Shown: piece after piece, positions 63,856 to 64,000 of the stretch
Layout of the letters: every line of letters starts with the position of its first letter
Numbering within the stretch: position 1 is the first letter of the stretch
From: Rhinopithecus roxellana
Lineage: Eukaryota > Chordata > Mammalia > Primates > Cercopithecidae
Reading direction: 5' to 3'
Length of the DNA stretch: 64,000 nucleotides
NCBI RefSeq assembly: GCF_007565055.1
Contig: NC_044556.1
Location: 136,251,808 to 136,315,807, forward strand
The notes under the pieces: generated by a model
What the model saw: only the letters and a program-made list of their open reading frames with translations
Databases searched by the model: none
What the model was told of the DNA's origin: nothing
Program-made: the position numbers and the translations under genes

Positions 63856-64000
63856 GTTTTTTGTTTGTTTTTTGAGATGGAGTTTCGCTCCTCACCCAGG
63901 CTGGAGTGCGGTGGTGCGATCTCGGCTCACTGCAAGCTCCGCCTCCCGGGTTTACGCCATTCTCCTGTTCCAGCCTCCCAAGTAGCTGGGACTACAGGTG
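63856..64000 (-). mobile_element. Alu element (AluY-like), antisense, cut by window edge
   Basis: Begins with a T-rich stretch, 'tttgagatggagtttcgctc', and runs through 'ctcactgcaagctccgcctc' to the edge. The 'gcaagctccgcctcccggg' bases are typical of AluY. Confidence 0.9.

Larger units (their letters stand above)
62585..64000 (+). other. HMCN1 intron (right edge) with two Alus
   Basis: No exon before the window ends. Contains a sense Alu and, at the edge, an antisense Alu. 63160-63850 shows no recognised feature. Confidence 0.6.

Noticed and set aside
1..64000. Search for a novel gene system, tRNA, snRNA or processed pseudogene
   Set aside because: All strong coding signal is HMCN1 or transposon-derived. 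No tRNA-like or snRNA-like sequence or intronless copy of another gene was recognised by eye.

Overview
This is a primate nuclear genomic window. It lies entirely inside one large gene that I recognise from its exon-encoded protein as HMCN1 (hemicentin-1, also called fibulin-6), a giant secreted basement-membrane protein. The gene runs left to right on the + strand and neither gene end is in the window. Alu sequences are abundant. The AluY at 37352-37639 carries a 'ggctagttttttgtattttttag' block and an 'acaggcttgagcc' 3' end, and a full-length young L1 is present. Both are of the type common in Old World monkeys, so a cercopithecid (macaque or baboon-like) genome is the best guess. That assignment is an inference.

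Layout: 29 internal exons, all with AG/GT splice sites, are spread over 3005-62584. The first 19 (3005-33728) encode the last 11 immunoglobulin I-set domains of the Ig array. Six 171-nt exons (34293-55245) each encode one thrombospondin type 1 repeat. Four exons (59812-62584) encode the nidogen-type G2F beta-barrel. The EGF-like region should follow beyond the right edge. No other host gene, tRNA or structured RNA gene was seen.

The exon frame chain is exact throughout, with one exception. The exon pair 7792-7929 + 11900-12041 totals 280 nt instead of a multiple of three. There is an apparent 1-nt insertion at about 7913 in the W-x-K-N-G motif, and it would put a stop codon at 11950-11952. 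It is either a sequence error or a real HMCN1-inactivating allele.

The introns hold most of the bases. The 18.7-kb intron between TSP1 repeats 2 and 3 contains a nested transposon stack. An ancient L1M-like repeat is split by a full-length minus-strand L1 (37107-49703). That L1 is itself split by an AluY and by a full-length plus-strand L1 (40974-47167), which has an intact ORF1 and an ORF2 broken by one extra A. A MER1-like hAT element sits in the same ancient repeat. Other introns contain Alus, L1 fragments, a Tigger1 DNA transposon, microsatellites and three local tandem duplications. A pair of direct repeats, 2.75 kb apart, flanks three G2F exons. I found no sign of a previously undescribed gene system. 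The items worth follow-up are the frameshift, the L1 nest and its promoter orientation, and the exon-flanking direct repeats.
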